Source: Breviolum minutum Mf 1.05b.01 (taxonomy: Eukaryota > Sar > Dinophyceae > Suessiales > Symbiodiniaceae). Taken from it: a DNA stretch of 64,000 nucleotides. The notes under the pieces were generated by a model. The model saw nothing but the letters and a program-made list of their open reading frames with translations. It made no database searches and had not been told where the DNA came from. The stretch's first letter is position 1. Every line of letters begins with the position of its first letter. Shown one piece after another: positions 9,008 to 21,668 of this stretch. The position numbers and the translations under genes were made by a program. The stretch lies in the NCBI GenBank assembly GCA_000507305.1, contig DF240452.1, positions 113,145-177,144 of the forward strand, given 5' to 3'.

Positions 9008-12000
9008 TTTGATGCAGTGATGCAGTAGATACATCCAGATACCTACAGCTTTGCCCATCTCGCAACGACTTTTCAGTCTTTCAGGCGCAGCTGACTCCAA
9101 CGAAGTTGAAGCCCAAGTATTGGACGAAACTTCACGCGAGTCTCAGAAAGGCACGAAATGATGTGGCGGAAATGATGGAGGGTTGAAGTCGTCCTCTTCC
9201 CCTCTCCAAAGCAAAATCTATTGTAGCATCCCTCACAAATCAACAGCTGGAATTTGAAAACGAATGAAAGATTGGTAGATGGAGATTTTGAAAGTTATTG
9301 TATTCACTTGGCTGTGCAGGATTTCCAAGAAAGTTGGAAGATGCGTTTCCTCTCCAAAAAAAAAAATATATATATATATATATATGTTTGTATATATTCA
9401 TGTAGGTTTCTCAGAAAACATGGAACGGATTTGGATGATTCGGTTTTCTTCATTTGGGGGAGAAAAAGGTCATGTGGAGGCACCGAGTGGAGAGCCACAA
9501 CGTCGGGACCTAAGGGTATTGAGGTCTGGAGGACTAACCAGGTATACTGGCAAAATTTTGGGGAGAAATTTGTAGCCCTAAAACTCTCCAGTCAATCACT
9601 GGCAGCATTTATGGGAATGGATTGAAACCACACCAAAGACTTCTCTACGTCTACGGGAAGCTGGCGTCAGATTTCTCTTAACATCTACTCCGGTGGATAG
9701 ACTGATGTGAAACCTGACAGGCATAGGAAAGGCAAGGCTTACAATTAATTTCTTGGGTCCGCGTCATAACTCATCGTCAATGACCCATCTGGCCTTATGT
9801 TGAATCATGGCCGTACCCCTCTTAGTGCGGTTCCCTATTTAGATATTTTCAATGGGATTTTGAGGCGAGTTGGAGTGTATGCAACTTTCAGTGATCCAGT
9901 GACGGTTTCCTTCCCAAAGAATGACCTGGAATGGGCAGAGCATGGCAGAGCCTCACTCAGTTGAACTGCCTGGATGTTAACATTTGCAACATCAGCAGCT
10001 GTTTGGCATCTTCGACCCTGACAGGTGGATCATGCCCCAAAGGGCATGACTTGCTGGAAGTGGTTTGTGGAGAGGTGGGGAACTTGGGTACCTTCCAATG
10101 TGGGTGTTGTAGGCTTGGGTGGCCAGATGTGAAAAATCATGGGCCCAAAATGATCGAATGATTGACTCCCAAAACTGAAGTTGAAACACGACCATAGTTG
10201 TGGTACCTGTAGAATTTTAGCCATGGCCGAATCATGTTTTATGAAGTGAAAGACCGTTGGGTGACGTGGAGAGGCAAGATGATGGACGCATCGGGTGGAG
10301 AACTTATGAAAACGATGACAAGATTTCAGGAGATTCAGGCGTAGGTCCGAATCCAAATATCTTCCAATAATTTTCTATGCCCCTCATTTGGGATAGTCGA
10401 GAATATATGGGTGTGAAATTGTAAGATGGCCTTTTTTTAATACGGGTGGCCAAAACATGTTGTAAAAATGGATGCAGTACCCCTTGCAGCAGCAAACAGC
10501 ATGACAGGCAGAATTTACTTGTGATGCCTGTGAACGGGACTCTTGGCAGAAACGAACGCTTACCAAAGGGATCATGTGCACTTTGTACTTGACAATTTTG
10601 TAGTACCAGAAGCTCATTTACCCAAACCCTTACTTGTTAAACACGTGTTCATTGTAATGTGCCTGTCCCCAGCAATCAGATCAAATGAGAGGGAGAGTGG
10701 AATCCCAGTTTTGTGGTCCGACAAGAATTCAATTCCCCAATAAAAAGTCGGACCTCTGATGGCTGAAGACAATAAGGGATCGGATAAACTTCACACTTGC
10801 TACTACCAGGTGAAGGTTAAATAGTGTAAATCACTCAAAAATTGTGGGCACATTTAGTGGAAATACAGTATCTCATAAACCGTGACGGTTTATGTTGTGC
10901 TTCCTTTTAGGATCACGCTGCCAATAGTAGCTACACTTTCCAAGTCTTATGATCTTCATTGGTCTTCTCGGAAGACTTGCACACAGCAGAAGTATTGCAA
11001 CCCAGTGTTCAGCCAGCTTTAGGTCCCTTCCACCCCTTGTTGGCCCGGGGTTTCTGCTGCCCCATTCCGAAGCTTAAGGACGTATTGAATGGCGAGGTGG
11101 TCTTTGACTGTTGGGGGACCGAAAAACGATCATCGCTTTAGAGATTTTTTAGAGTTTGGATTCACAAAGGTATTCCATGCTTTTCCAACCCTGCAACAAC
11201 AATGGGGGAACTGAGCATAAAGGTTGGATACCAGCGACTTCGTAGACTCTGACAGACCGGTGGCCTGATCCATCCGTTGCAAAATAGGGATTTCCAAAAG
11301 GACGAGTTCTTTTAGAGATTTCACAAGCAATAATTTAAAAGCTGAAACTTTTTGGCAAGGGGCTGGGCAGGTTCAACCAATATCATGCGGGCCAATCAAC
11401 AACCAATATCAACCAAATCAATTAACAAACCAAGGTCGGACATGCGATTATTGTCTTTGTGATGCTTGTCTCCCTGAAACTGCAGAAACCACGGAAGACT
11501 TCCCGGAAGGGGTTCCTTGGTGCAAATTTTGTGACAGCCAATGGAGGGGGCAATGGTAATGTTTGGTTGTTGAATTATGCTTACAACAGGTGACCTCACC
11601 TCAATACTCACAAGCTACTTTGAGCTCGCATCTTTCTTTTAGGATTGCTGGACCTGCCAGGTGCTGTCGCTGTTAGTTTCAAGAAGGGTCATTGCCAACC
11701 CCTTTCCCTGTAAAAGAGCGTTGTTGTTTTTTTGAATGTTCCATCCAGATCAGGTCAGGCCTCGGCAGGTCGTTGAGCATTTTAGGCATCATATCACCAT
11801 GAAAATTCAGTTGATTCGCTTGCCCTTTGACACAGATGTCACAAGACATAAGATCAATTGCACCAAACAACCCTTAAGTGGTGTGTCAGTACCTATACTC
11901 ATACCACTCCTGTCCATCTACTAAAAAGCAGACCTGTCACCTTTCAGAATGCAGCTTGAGAAGGTATCAGGCTAGGGCCTGGTTTAGCTGTTCAGCGCAA

Positions 12001-12426
12001 GTCTATGATTCCTCCCTGGAAGTTGCTGAGAATGACTTCGCTCTGAGGTTTGGTTTGATGGCATTGTAGAGCTGAAGGATATGATTGCAACGCAACCTTT
12101 GAGCCGATGGGATGCGATTCTATTTTTATCAAAAATGGTGGAGTTTTGAGATCAAACATGATCAAACCATGGCGTATTTGTTTGAATCCTTCCAACTTCC
12201 CGAAATCATGGCTTGGAATTTGTGGATCCTGTGAACACACAAGGCACATGTCACCTCTGTTAAGCAATTATACCCTCACAGCCGGACCGCAAAAATGCTG
12301 GTTTGGGAAAGGAACTTCCATTCAAAGCTATGGGAATGAAGGTGTCCATATTCATGTTTCGTGAGTCGTGAGTGTATGTATATAATACTTGGCTAACCAC
12401 TGGCTTTTTGTGGAACTAAAGATCGA

Positions 12427-12461
<35 letters not shown>

Positions 12462-12948
12462 CATTGATTGACTGGGGAACGATTTTGAGCCTCACAATGG
12501 GCATGATGTTTGGTAACGCTACTATCAACCATCCTGATGAAACATCCTTCGACACTGACAGACCTGAGGTTTAGAGGCTGGCAACGCAGAAGCGGCGGAA
12601 CTGCTTCAAAGTGGGAATGCTCAAATCTGGCCAAGGGCCAAGTATGACCAAATGGTGGACCGAAAAGTGCCACATGTTGGTGGCTTAATCCTTCGAAGGC
12701 CCAAGAGAATTTGGAGTAATGAGGATGTCAAGGACCAGTGGGTTCTTGGGATGCCTGGATTTTCATGTTGCATAAGCAAGGTTAATATCAATGTTTTCCA
12801 GGTAGCAATGCAGACCACTGCCAAGGTCAGTCGTTTAGTAGGGACACGGCCCATAGAACTTGGTACATCGTGGGCCTCTTAAGATCCATGGATTCCACAC
12901 TACAAATTAAACTTTTGCGGAAGAAACTCCTGGTTCGGATGGGATGTC

Positions 12949-13049
12949 CAACAACAACAACAACAACAAGAAAAACCAGAACAACAACAACAACTAGCAA
13001 CTCCAACAACAAGATCAAGAACAACAAAAGGTAGAAGAAGAAAAATAAC

Positions 13050-13120
<71 letters not shown>

Positions 13121-13276
13121 GCAACAGCAACAACAACAACAACAACAAGAAAAACCAGAACAACAACAACAACAACAACTAGCAACTCCAACAACAAGAT
13201 CAAGAACAACAAAAGGTAGAAGAAGAAAAAGAACAACAACAACAACAACAACAACAACAGCAACAACAACAACAAG
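12949..13276. repeat. interrupted CAA-trinucleotide locus with a duplicated block
   Basis: CAA tracts are interrupted by a complex block (aaaaccagaacaac, ctagcaactccaac, agatcaagaacaac, aaggtagaagaag) that occurs twice, near 12968-13050 and 13149-13232. The array therefore grew by duplicating a larger unit, not only by slippage. ORFs across it on the other strand are only runs of Val, Cys or Leu. Confidence 0.9.
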
Positions 13277-13979
13277 CCCCCCCATATGGGACTCAGGTGC
13301 ATGCAGCCAACGTTGCAAACGAATGGCAGGTGCAGGGAGGGCTGGGCAAGCTGGTGGTGATGTCCTGCTTTGGAATTCCATGTTGCTTTTAGTGGATGGT
13401 GATTTGTTCAACTGGTGCACCTATGTGTTTTCTCAATGCATATGTGCGTGCAGTGCATACGTGCGATCATGCAGATACAGTATACATATGGAATGTTGGT
13501 AAGGCAAGACGGAACAACTAGATCCTAAGATGAGGTGTGGCATACATCAGAATAAAGTATAAAAACACGAACAACAACCGAAGACTACAGATACTAAAGT
13601 GTTTTATCATCTTTCACACATACGCATAATATGCTAAAATCACTGTCTTCAAATACGCAAAATACAAAAAGCAACTTACCAATTTTGATACCTCAATGTT
13701 TGCCTTTTTTCGGGGACAACTGTTTGCAAACATGAACCATCATGAACCAGATTCCCATCTCTTGAAGCAGGTCCATTGCTTTTCGCTGGTCGTCATCAGA
13801 GTCTTGTGAACACATGCCTTGGTCAGCAAAATCTGTGTGCAGTTGCCATCACTTTGTCCTTAAGCAACCTGGCATTTGGTACTTGCGATGTCACGACTTC
13901 TTTGATGGGTTGGATGGTTGATTGGTTGGTAGGTATGCGACCTCACCTTGTCTTTTGCATCTCTACATTCTACGTGGGA

Positions 13980-13980
<1 letters not shown>

Positions 13981-14013
<33 letters not shown>

Positions 14014-14014
14014 G
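13981..14014. repeat. GTT microsatellite
   Basis: A pure tract of about eleven GTT units in a non-coding stretch, 135 bp before the first exon of the next gene fragment. Confidence 0.9.
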
Positions 14015-14148
14015 CAACATTGGGAGGGGCGAGACTATAGACTACCGTCAAACTTGAACTCTTTTACTCGTGCGAAATTGAAGGCATGTTTAAACTCATA
14101 TAACTTCTGAATTGCTCGGGGATGATTCTGCCAAAGTAATTGGTTTAG

Positions 14149-15268
14149 GGTTCTGTGGGTCCAATGGACGCGGGATGGCAAGCCGTTCCCAAAAAAGGTA
14201 TGTAAAGGCCTCATTTGAAGCTGTCCCATTCACTTTCAATTGTCATAAACCTTGGCAAACTATCAGGACCTCATCCCATTTTACGATTTGCAAATGATGA
14301 TTTCATACGAGAATCTAGGAATCCTTCATAATTTGACAGAACATCAGATTGCTAAATTGCCTATTGTTGCGGGTTTTCTCTACTTCACTCCTGAGCTGAG
14401 AATCCCTAAGTGTCCTCCAGGCAACCTTTTTCCTACGACTTCTTTGCAAGAAGCAGATCTAACGAGAGCAGCTGGACATTGCCTTTTGTGGGTCGGGATA
14501 GGCTTTGGATAGGATGGGTGGGTAGGTGAGTAGCGATTGACTGTTCTTTCGCTAGTCCTGTTCTAAACGATCAACCGTAAAGTGAATCATACTTTGATGT
14601 AAGGAAAGTGGCAACACATCATTTGTATTTATTCAATGTTTTCACCGCTTTGTACAAGTTTTGGGATCCTCTGAGTACAAGCACATTTGCAGAATATGTG
14701 CGGGTCATTCTATGGTGGCACTCCAAGTGGCAGCATGGATTTCACAAGCACCCTCAATCAACACAATGCCTTTGTTGTTTGCTATGACGTCATAGTAGCT
14801 CCCTGCTGTTACCTGAACACATGTGTGTCCAAAGTAGAGATATCATCATATCATATCTATAATTATCTATGTGTATTGGAGGAGAGCTATCCTGAAAAGT
14901 ACTTTGATGGCTCAATGTACTGGAGTACCACAAGTGAGGTGATAATATCTCCGACAACCTGAGGATATTTCATGCAGTTTGATATGTGTCATGTTTCATT
15001 CCTTCCCAGCATATGATATGTGAAGATACCTGTTGATGGACAAACCTCCTTTGACCAGTTGAGATGTTGAAAACACCGTACCGTATTCTGTGGGATGTTT
15101 ACCATATCAACTGGTGCAAGATGTCCATCAAGCTCGCAGCCTGGTTTCGGTGATGGATGTATGTGTCCTCCAGCACTTCAGGAGAAGGGAATTAAAGGGC
15201 CATCAAAAGATATCACAAGATCTCAGAAATACAACACAGCGGAGAGCTGCTGTAAAGTGCATTGTTAA
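14149..15268 (+). CDS. fragmentary multi-exon gene, unknown function
   Basis: Three blocks look like exons with agreeing phase. 14149-14197 reads VLWVQWTRDGKPFPKK between tttag and gtatgt. 14882-14938 reads ESYPEKYFDGSMYWSTTSE between ttggag and gtgata. 15182-15268 reads EKGIKGPSKDITRSQ and on to a stop. A further open block starts after an acceptor at 14267 (DLIPFYDLQ). Each block is open in only one or two frames and begins with G after AG, as the BiP exons do. The family is not recognised and the 5' end was not found. Confidence 0.4.
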
Positions 15269-17271
15269 AAGGAATCCTGAAATATTTGGATAATGAGGAA
15301 TGCAACCGGAAGTCCATCAGCCAAGTTTCTTAGTTCAAGAATCCAGCGGACCTCAACGAACTTGACTAAGGCTGTTCTTGAAGCTCTTTGTCTCGAGAGT
15401 CGAGGTGCCCGACTGGGCACAGTCGGAGAATCTCGTGCTGAACAAAATCCTAAGGTCTTTAGGTATAGTTAGTAAGCAACACCTACCATTGCTTTGATGA
15501 ATGGATCAGTGGGTAGGTGATGGGTAGGTGGGATCCTTTGTCTTTGGTTCACTTTAATATGTTTCCTCTTGATTATTGCAGAGGATCCATGCCACGTACT
15601 ACAAACTATGCAGTTGCCTTGATTGAACAACCATGAAAAGCGGAATGACGATGAGTAACAAATATCTTCAAATGGATGGGTGCATTACATGCTAACCCTG
15701 ATCATAGATTATTTGGTTGGACTGATCAACATTGCAGAAAGATGAGGCGCTTCATCCCAACGCACACCTTTTCCTGTCCCGGTCAGTAGGTGGTAGGTGT
15801 CACAAGAAAATTTCCCAGATGTAGCATGCCATACAATGTATTTGCCCGTTTTTTCCCTCTCTTTCTCATTCTTTCTCTATAGATATCCTTTTTATATTTG
15901 CAAATGTACATCCTTTACACATGGCAGGGCATAGTGTTTCCTTCAATTGGGGATTTGCACGTGTTGCCGTTCTCTGGCGTAGGCTCTTCGAGCGAGAGCT
16001 GCACACGCGTGGCCGTCCCTTGGGTTTGGAATAGGGTGGGGCAAGATTCCTACAAGGATCGCCACTTCAATCAATGAATTTAGGGATGTTGACTCATTGC
16101 AGGGCGAACTTCTTGGCTGAAACATGAGTCATTTACCAATATCCTGGAACCTCGGCATCCCTGAGCTTGAAACTCAGGATATTAGTCACTTGTGAGGGTT
16201 TGATTAGGGGATTGATGATTGTTAAATATGAACACCAACATGTTTTTACTATGAGGCTTTAGGCGTGGTTGGTTGCAACTATATCACTTGGCGTCATTGG
16301 TTTTTATCTCTGCAGGATCACCTCAGATCCATCCCTTGTCGTTGCCGAAGGCCAAACTTTAGAGCAACGGACCCTGCCAACAGGAAATTTGTCATAAGGC
16401 CAAACATTGAAAGCCTTATAGTTTATACTGTTGGAACAAGGCTGAACAGGTTTTTCTTTCTATCGCAAGGGTCAAGTTTAAGGGGCTAGTCTTCTTGGTG
16501 GGGTGTTCTTTTCATGCTTCAGATGGCTTGGAAGACCAATGAAGAGTTTGTCACCCTTCTTCGTGTTTTGCACTTTTCCTACTTTGGGAGAGCATTCCAT
16601 GAGCTAATTATACGCATCCCAGGGTCCAAGAAAAAAGTTGGAGAACGATTCAGAGATGTGTTTTTCTCCTTTCAGATCTCTAAAGCACCACTGGAAATTG
16701 CAATGACGACAAGGTCCCCATGTTTCACCGAGAGAGGGATCTCCATTTGTTTGAAACAGCTCAGCTCAGGACGCCTTGGTGGATTTCGCTCCTTAGCCAA
16801 TCCAAGGGTCGGTGCTGGCTTATGATTTTGTCAGATTGGCAAGGGTGACCGCACTCCGTTTGGGCGTGTCAACCTCGTAAAATCCAATGAATTTACCATT
16901 GAGATTGCAGCGTTTTTTTTCAACAGGACCAAGTTGAGTCACACACACACAACCAAATGGGTACCCCTGGATAAGAGAGATTTCACCCTGCCTTCTTAGG
17001 AAACCAATTCCAAACATGAAGAGTCACAGGTTTTATGCACCCTGGAATTCAATCGCCATCTCTGAGATGTCTCCTTTCCTTTTTGATTTTTTGTAATGAG
17101 TTGGAACCATAGCAAAGTCTTCACATTGGTTGTGCACAGTATCAACCGTTGGGTTTAGGAATCACCACCGCAAAATCCTTCCACCTTGGACTTCTTAATC
17201 AACTGGGTGTTCCTGCAACTGACCCAAGAGAAAAAAAAACAAAAAACAAGGAAGACCTTTGCAATTTTCAG
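15269..17271. other. mostly unassigned; possible short exons
   Basis: A 59-codon ORF at 15293-15472 is open and protein-like on both strands, so I do not call it. Possible small exons start after acceptors at 16318 (with a gc donor) and 16675 (ISKAPLEIAMTT, gt donor). No repeat or RNA gene was seen. Confidence 0.4.
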
Positions 17272-17370
17272 GTACCAGTTGAGTTAGTTTTTTACAAAAT
17301 TGTTTCACCACATGACCGGCCCGAAAGGTTTGCCTGGCGGGTCTCAGTCACTTCGTGGCTGTGGGTGTGA
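17272..17370 (+). CDS. candidate terminal exon, unknown protein
   Basis: After a pyrimidine-rich acceptor (gcaattttcag) one frame stays open to a TGA: VPVELVFYKIVSPHDRPERF, then a Trp-rich end. The other two frames stop within a few codons. Upstream exons were not identified. The product is unknown. Confidence 0.3.
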   Translation, partial: VPVELVFYKIVSPHDRPERFAWRVSVTSWLWV

Positions 17371-20302
17371 CCCGGTGCTTCAGCAGCGAAAAACCCGGGA
17401 CCTGCCGTGAGGAAGCGCAAGGTGCACACCACGGCCGTGGTGGAGTCGGAAAGACTTGGGGAAGTTTGACCCCAAGGATCTACAGCCATAAATCATGGGA
17501 AACAGGAAGGGGTAAGAGGATATTTGTCAAAATATCAAGTAATTATCAAAATTGTCAAGATGATGATTGAAGCCGGGTAAGCATGATATACATAGATTTA
17601 TTGGTGTTAATGGTGAATATCCAGGAAACATCTCTTTTGGGTGTCCCACATGTCAGAGAAAAAAAACCTACAGTATCAGCACCAGAGATTGCATACTTTG
17701 CTGCAACTGTCAACCAGATACCTGGAAGGAGATGGCAAAATGTCATTGCCGCATGGATGCGGGTCGAGATAGGAAAGGTTAAAAAACCCAAGATACAAAA
17801 CTTACCTGGGGGATCAAAATCACAACATGAATGGTTACTGATAATGTGGCAAAGGGCGCAAGGTATCATGTCATAAACTGAAGGACTTTAAAGCAGCAGA
17901 GCAAGGGATCCAAATGTTGCTTGAAATGATAAATATTGATAGATATCCAACATATCCCTCAAAAAAGTCTATAGGTGGTGATGTCAATCATTGATAATCA
18001 TCTATTGTTTATAACCTGACGGTTGGACATAATTTCAAATCTGAAAAGATTATGTTTGAACCGTGTATCTATATAGGTATATAGATCTTGATTAAATCTC
18101 ATTACCATTTTTGTAGACCAAACATGCTTTTCCTTCAGCAAAGTCCTTTACCTGCTCCGCAGATGAACCAGGGAAGGTCAGAGCTGAATGGGTCGGTCTT
18201 CAAATGTAGCATCGTGTAGCGTATGGTGAGTGTAGTGTTTCCTTTGAGATAAAGCCTTGATATATAATATATATATATATATATATGTATTGATCCCTCC
18301 CATGCAGAATGGTCCCGCAAAGTCCAAACTCGCACCTTCCCGGTAGTGTCAGCTTTTAAACCGTACCAAGATTTTCTCAACCTTTGATTTCTTTTGTTGT
18401 GATGAATGTAAGTGGAACAAATATAGCAAACACTGAAAATAGATGGCCCTAATCCCACGGGACAGCTGCTTCACTGACAGCAGGTCCAGAGCCGATGGTG
18501 CCACAGGCCTCCCGGAAACGGCTCGATGACGGGTGGGTAGAAGATGGTAGAAGGACGTTTTGGAGATGTTGGGAGCTGTACAGTAATGTTTGGTATTTAC
18601 ATGAATGGTCACCTTGAAATTTTAGTCAATCTTATTTCACATATTTCTATTACAATTGCTGGATTTGATTGGAAACATGTTATCTTCTGCCCGAACTTTG
18701 ATGCACATTTGTGCTTCTCATTAATGTCAGGGAGCATATAGAGGATCCCTCATGCCCTCGTTTCAACTCAACTGACGCTAAGTTGAGAATCCCAACGCAA
18801 CATTTCTTTTGGAGGTCCAATCAAGTCAAGAATCTTAGGGAAGATGTTTTCCAAGGCACATGTTTTTGACCAACAAAGATTCGACTCAACACTGAAGTTA
18901 TTTTCTTTTCCAACTTGGAGTTCCATGGATATGGCCTGCATCAAGAGACCAACCTGCCAAAAAAAAGCAAAACAAGCCAGTAAACCACCAGACAAAATGG
19001 CCATACCAACATAACAACCCTACAGAAAAACATAGATAGATGACTAGAGCTGCTTATTGGCCAATATGTCACATGAACAGTGCTTTTGTTTATCTCAACA
19101 TCACTAAGGTGTTAGCAATTCGCTTTAGGATTAGTCTTGGTTTCATTATGGTCTTGTACCACTTGGACTTGTGAAGCTGTGGCATCACCTTTTCCACTCA
19201 AGGAGTCAGAAGAGGATGCCCGAGCACGTCGTGTACAAGCTCAACAGCAGATGAGGTGATGTGACATATGAACATGACATGCATGTTTTCACCACAAAAC
19301 ACGAGTTCATTAACCATGCCGCAATAATTGGGATAATTATCCGTTGTATAGATCCTTCACGTTTTTGCATTCTTTGATTTATGGTTCCTTTTCGGCAATC
19401 TTTCACAGATGTTTATAGATTTATAGGGCTTTTGGCCCCAGCTGTGCCACAGTTGCCTGAGAGCGCGAGGTCCGCCAAACGCTGGGACTACACTGGTGGC
19501 TACCGTCCTGCCGAAAGGGAAACCAATGAGCAGGCGTTCCGCTGCGTTCAACATCCACTTTAAACATCTACACTGATATGCATTCCTTATGGCTGGAATT
19601 CGGTGAATTATCCGTGTATATTTGCTTAAATGCATGTATACAACTCTATCAGGGGCATGCGCAGGTTGAATTGAACCCAAGATGAGGGAAATGAGGCCCC
19701 TAATCAACCCACTATCCAACCCCAGTCATCCCAAATCGATCCTACAATCGCATGACATTTTTTGATATTTTTTGTCAATTCTGTTTTGAACTCCAAATAT
19801 TTTCTCAGCTAGTGTTCGGATGCGTTTAGCAATTCGAGATGATCCCGGTATGATCATTGAGGTGAGGAGGTAGAACATCACTTCCTGATTTCAGCATTGG
19901 GCAGGCAACGCTCCGCTTAATCTCTGCGAGTCATGGCATTGTACCTCAAAGTGCCATGGCGCCTTTCGTGCTGGTGGAATGTTGTTGTTTTGTGTGGCAA
20001 GAGGTAGAGATTCCAATTCTTCTTTTCGATCAATCTGATACCAAATCATATGTTCACTGATAATTGGGAATTTCCAGTCGATTTTGGTAATTTTTGATGG
20101 TGATTGTTACATGTCGAGATACCATGACAGGCCTGAGTGAATTTGCCAATTCTGCGCGTGAGAACAGGTTGCCTGATAACCTCATGAATTAGCAAGCAAA
20201 GAACTCTCCAAAGATGTCCTGACATCCAGACTTTGAAAATCATTCTAAAAGGAGTGCTTCACATTTGTGTGCCACTCGTTCCACCAAAAATTCCGTCTTC
20301 AG
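17371..20302. other. no supported gene
   Basis: A GC-richer patch at 17390-17470 could be an exon (frame reading RKRKVHTTAVVESERLGE), as could 19440-19560, but neither has a settled frame. A TA tract lies at 18258-18286. I see nothing else. Confidence 0.4.
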
Positions 20303-20418
20303 AACGAGATAAAGAAAAACAAGACCCGGTGCCTCCGAAGCTCGGTATTTCTAGTGGTTGGGATTGGTTGATGCTGAATCCTGGTGGGCTCCATGATGTT
20401 TTAATGGATGGGCCTTAA
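20303..20418 (+). CDS. candidate terminal exon, unknown protein
   Basis: After the acceptor gtcttcag the frame beginning with a split codon reads RDKEKQDPVPPKLGISSGWD and continues to a TAA. A second frame is also open for a shorter distance, so the call is weak. The product is unknown. Confidence 0.25.
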
Positions 20419-21562
20419 AGATCCATTAAACTTCAATTAAGTTTTTTTTTTCGCATTTCCAAGGTGATGATTTTTTTGGGTGTGTGTGTCCCTTTGTTGA
20501 AAACACTACCAATTACTTGTTTTAGTTCTTTCCCTTCATGAAGAATCATTGGCTGAATAGAAACCCAAGACAGTCGTGCCCCTTTGTTAACCAACCAATT
20601 TTCCATTAGGCCTAATGACTGTTGGGAGGAGGATCCTTTTCCATCCCAAAAATTTCCGTAGCAAGGTGGCACACCAAAATGGAAGTTTTGGATGCGAAAA
20701 TAGTGGCTTTTCAATTAGGAGTTGAGTGTTAGACTTCCCTGTCAGTTTAGGAGGGTATCTAGATTCAAGTATATATATATATATATATAGATGTAGAGTA
20801 AATATACGTTGGAGTTTGAGATTTAGATGTTAGATGATATTAGACAGGGAATGTTCCCCCCAATGATCCTTCCGTGAAAAAGTGCCTCGTTTCTCCAAAG
20901 CTCACCCGCCAAAGAATGGCAGTTCGCCAAGTCAAAAAGACAAGTTGGTCTTATTTCAAACGAGGTATCAGCATGTAGTCACGTAGTCCTTGGGTAGGTT
21001 CTGAAATTTGTGGACTTAAATACCATCAAATGATATCAAATGCCTATGCTGCCTATTCCAGTGAGTATCATGTTAGACTGTTTGATCTATTTACTACTGG
21101 GTCATTGATGATGGTCATGTGTTTTTGGTGGAAGCCTTCAGGCCATTTTTGGGAGATGCGTATCCATTGTGTGATGGCGCATTCCATCTCCTCATCTACC
21201 ATTTGGATAGCTAAGCGTGCGATTGGCTATGATTGGCTACAGTCACAGCTATATATATATATATAAATATATATATATATATGTTTAAAGATATTATGAC
21301 ATGTTCGTTTACATGGATAGCCTGTACAACTCATGGTTCTGATTCTAGTGAGAGCATGTGATGAGTCACGAGCCACTGAGTTCTGTATGTCTAGCTAGGC
21401 TTTCCCCTTGGCGGTTCCTGCTTTATACCAGGTAACTCTGGGTTATTTTTAATCTGTTTGCAAGCCAGCACGTGCTACCACTACCAGAATCCTCCCCTGA
21501 TTTGTACTGAGGAAATTTAAGAGTGCTGCGTGCATTTACTTTGAAAAAGGAAATTGTTTCAG
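20419..21562. other. no supported gene; TA tracts
   Basis: TA dinucleotide tracts lie at 20769-20788 and 21249-21281. No exon could be supported. Confidence 0.5.
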
Positions 21563-21668
21563 GAAGAATTGCAGTGTCTCGCCTGCGGTTCCTGCACCAC
21601 CTCCGGAGAACTGGGAAGGAACGTACAGTAACCGCTACCATACTAGGAATTCAACCATCGATGGCTGA
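21563..21668 (+). CDS. candidate terminal exon with Pro-rich linker
   Basis: After attgtttcag one frame reads a proline-rich segment (SPAVPAPPPENWEGTYSNRY) and runs to a TGA at 21666. An alternative frame reads a Cys-rich peptide before a stop. The product and upstream exons are unknown. Confidence 0.3.

Larger units (their letters stand above)
9008..14148. other. gene-poor stretch with microsatellites
   Basis: I recognise no gene here. It contains an A-run and TA tract (9355-9385), a GAT tract (12427-12460), the CAA locus (12949-13276) and a GTT tract (13981-14014). Short AG-flanked open blocks, for example around 12700-12880, could be exons, but nothing fixes frame or strand. Confidence 0.6.

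Noticed and set aside
12827-13420. Minus-strand ORFs of up to 197 codons across the CAA locus
   Set aside because: They consist of poly-Val, poly-Cys or poly-Leu from the trinucleotide repeat read in three frames, with no domain on either side.
15293-15472. 59-codon plus-strand ORF (MRNATGSPSAKF...)
   Set aside because: The opposite strand is equally open and protein-like here, and no splice or motif evidence picks a strand.
19357-19719. Overlapping plus and minus ORFs in a GC-rich patch
   Set aside because: Both strands are open, no AG|G boundary gives a consistent exon, and no motif is seen.
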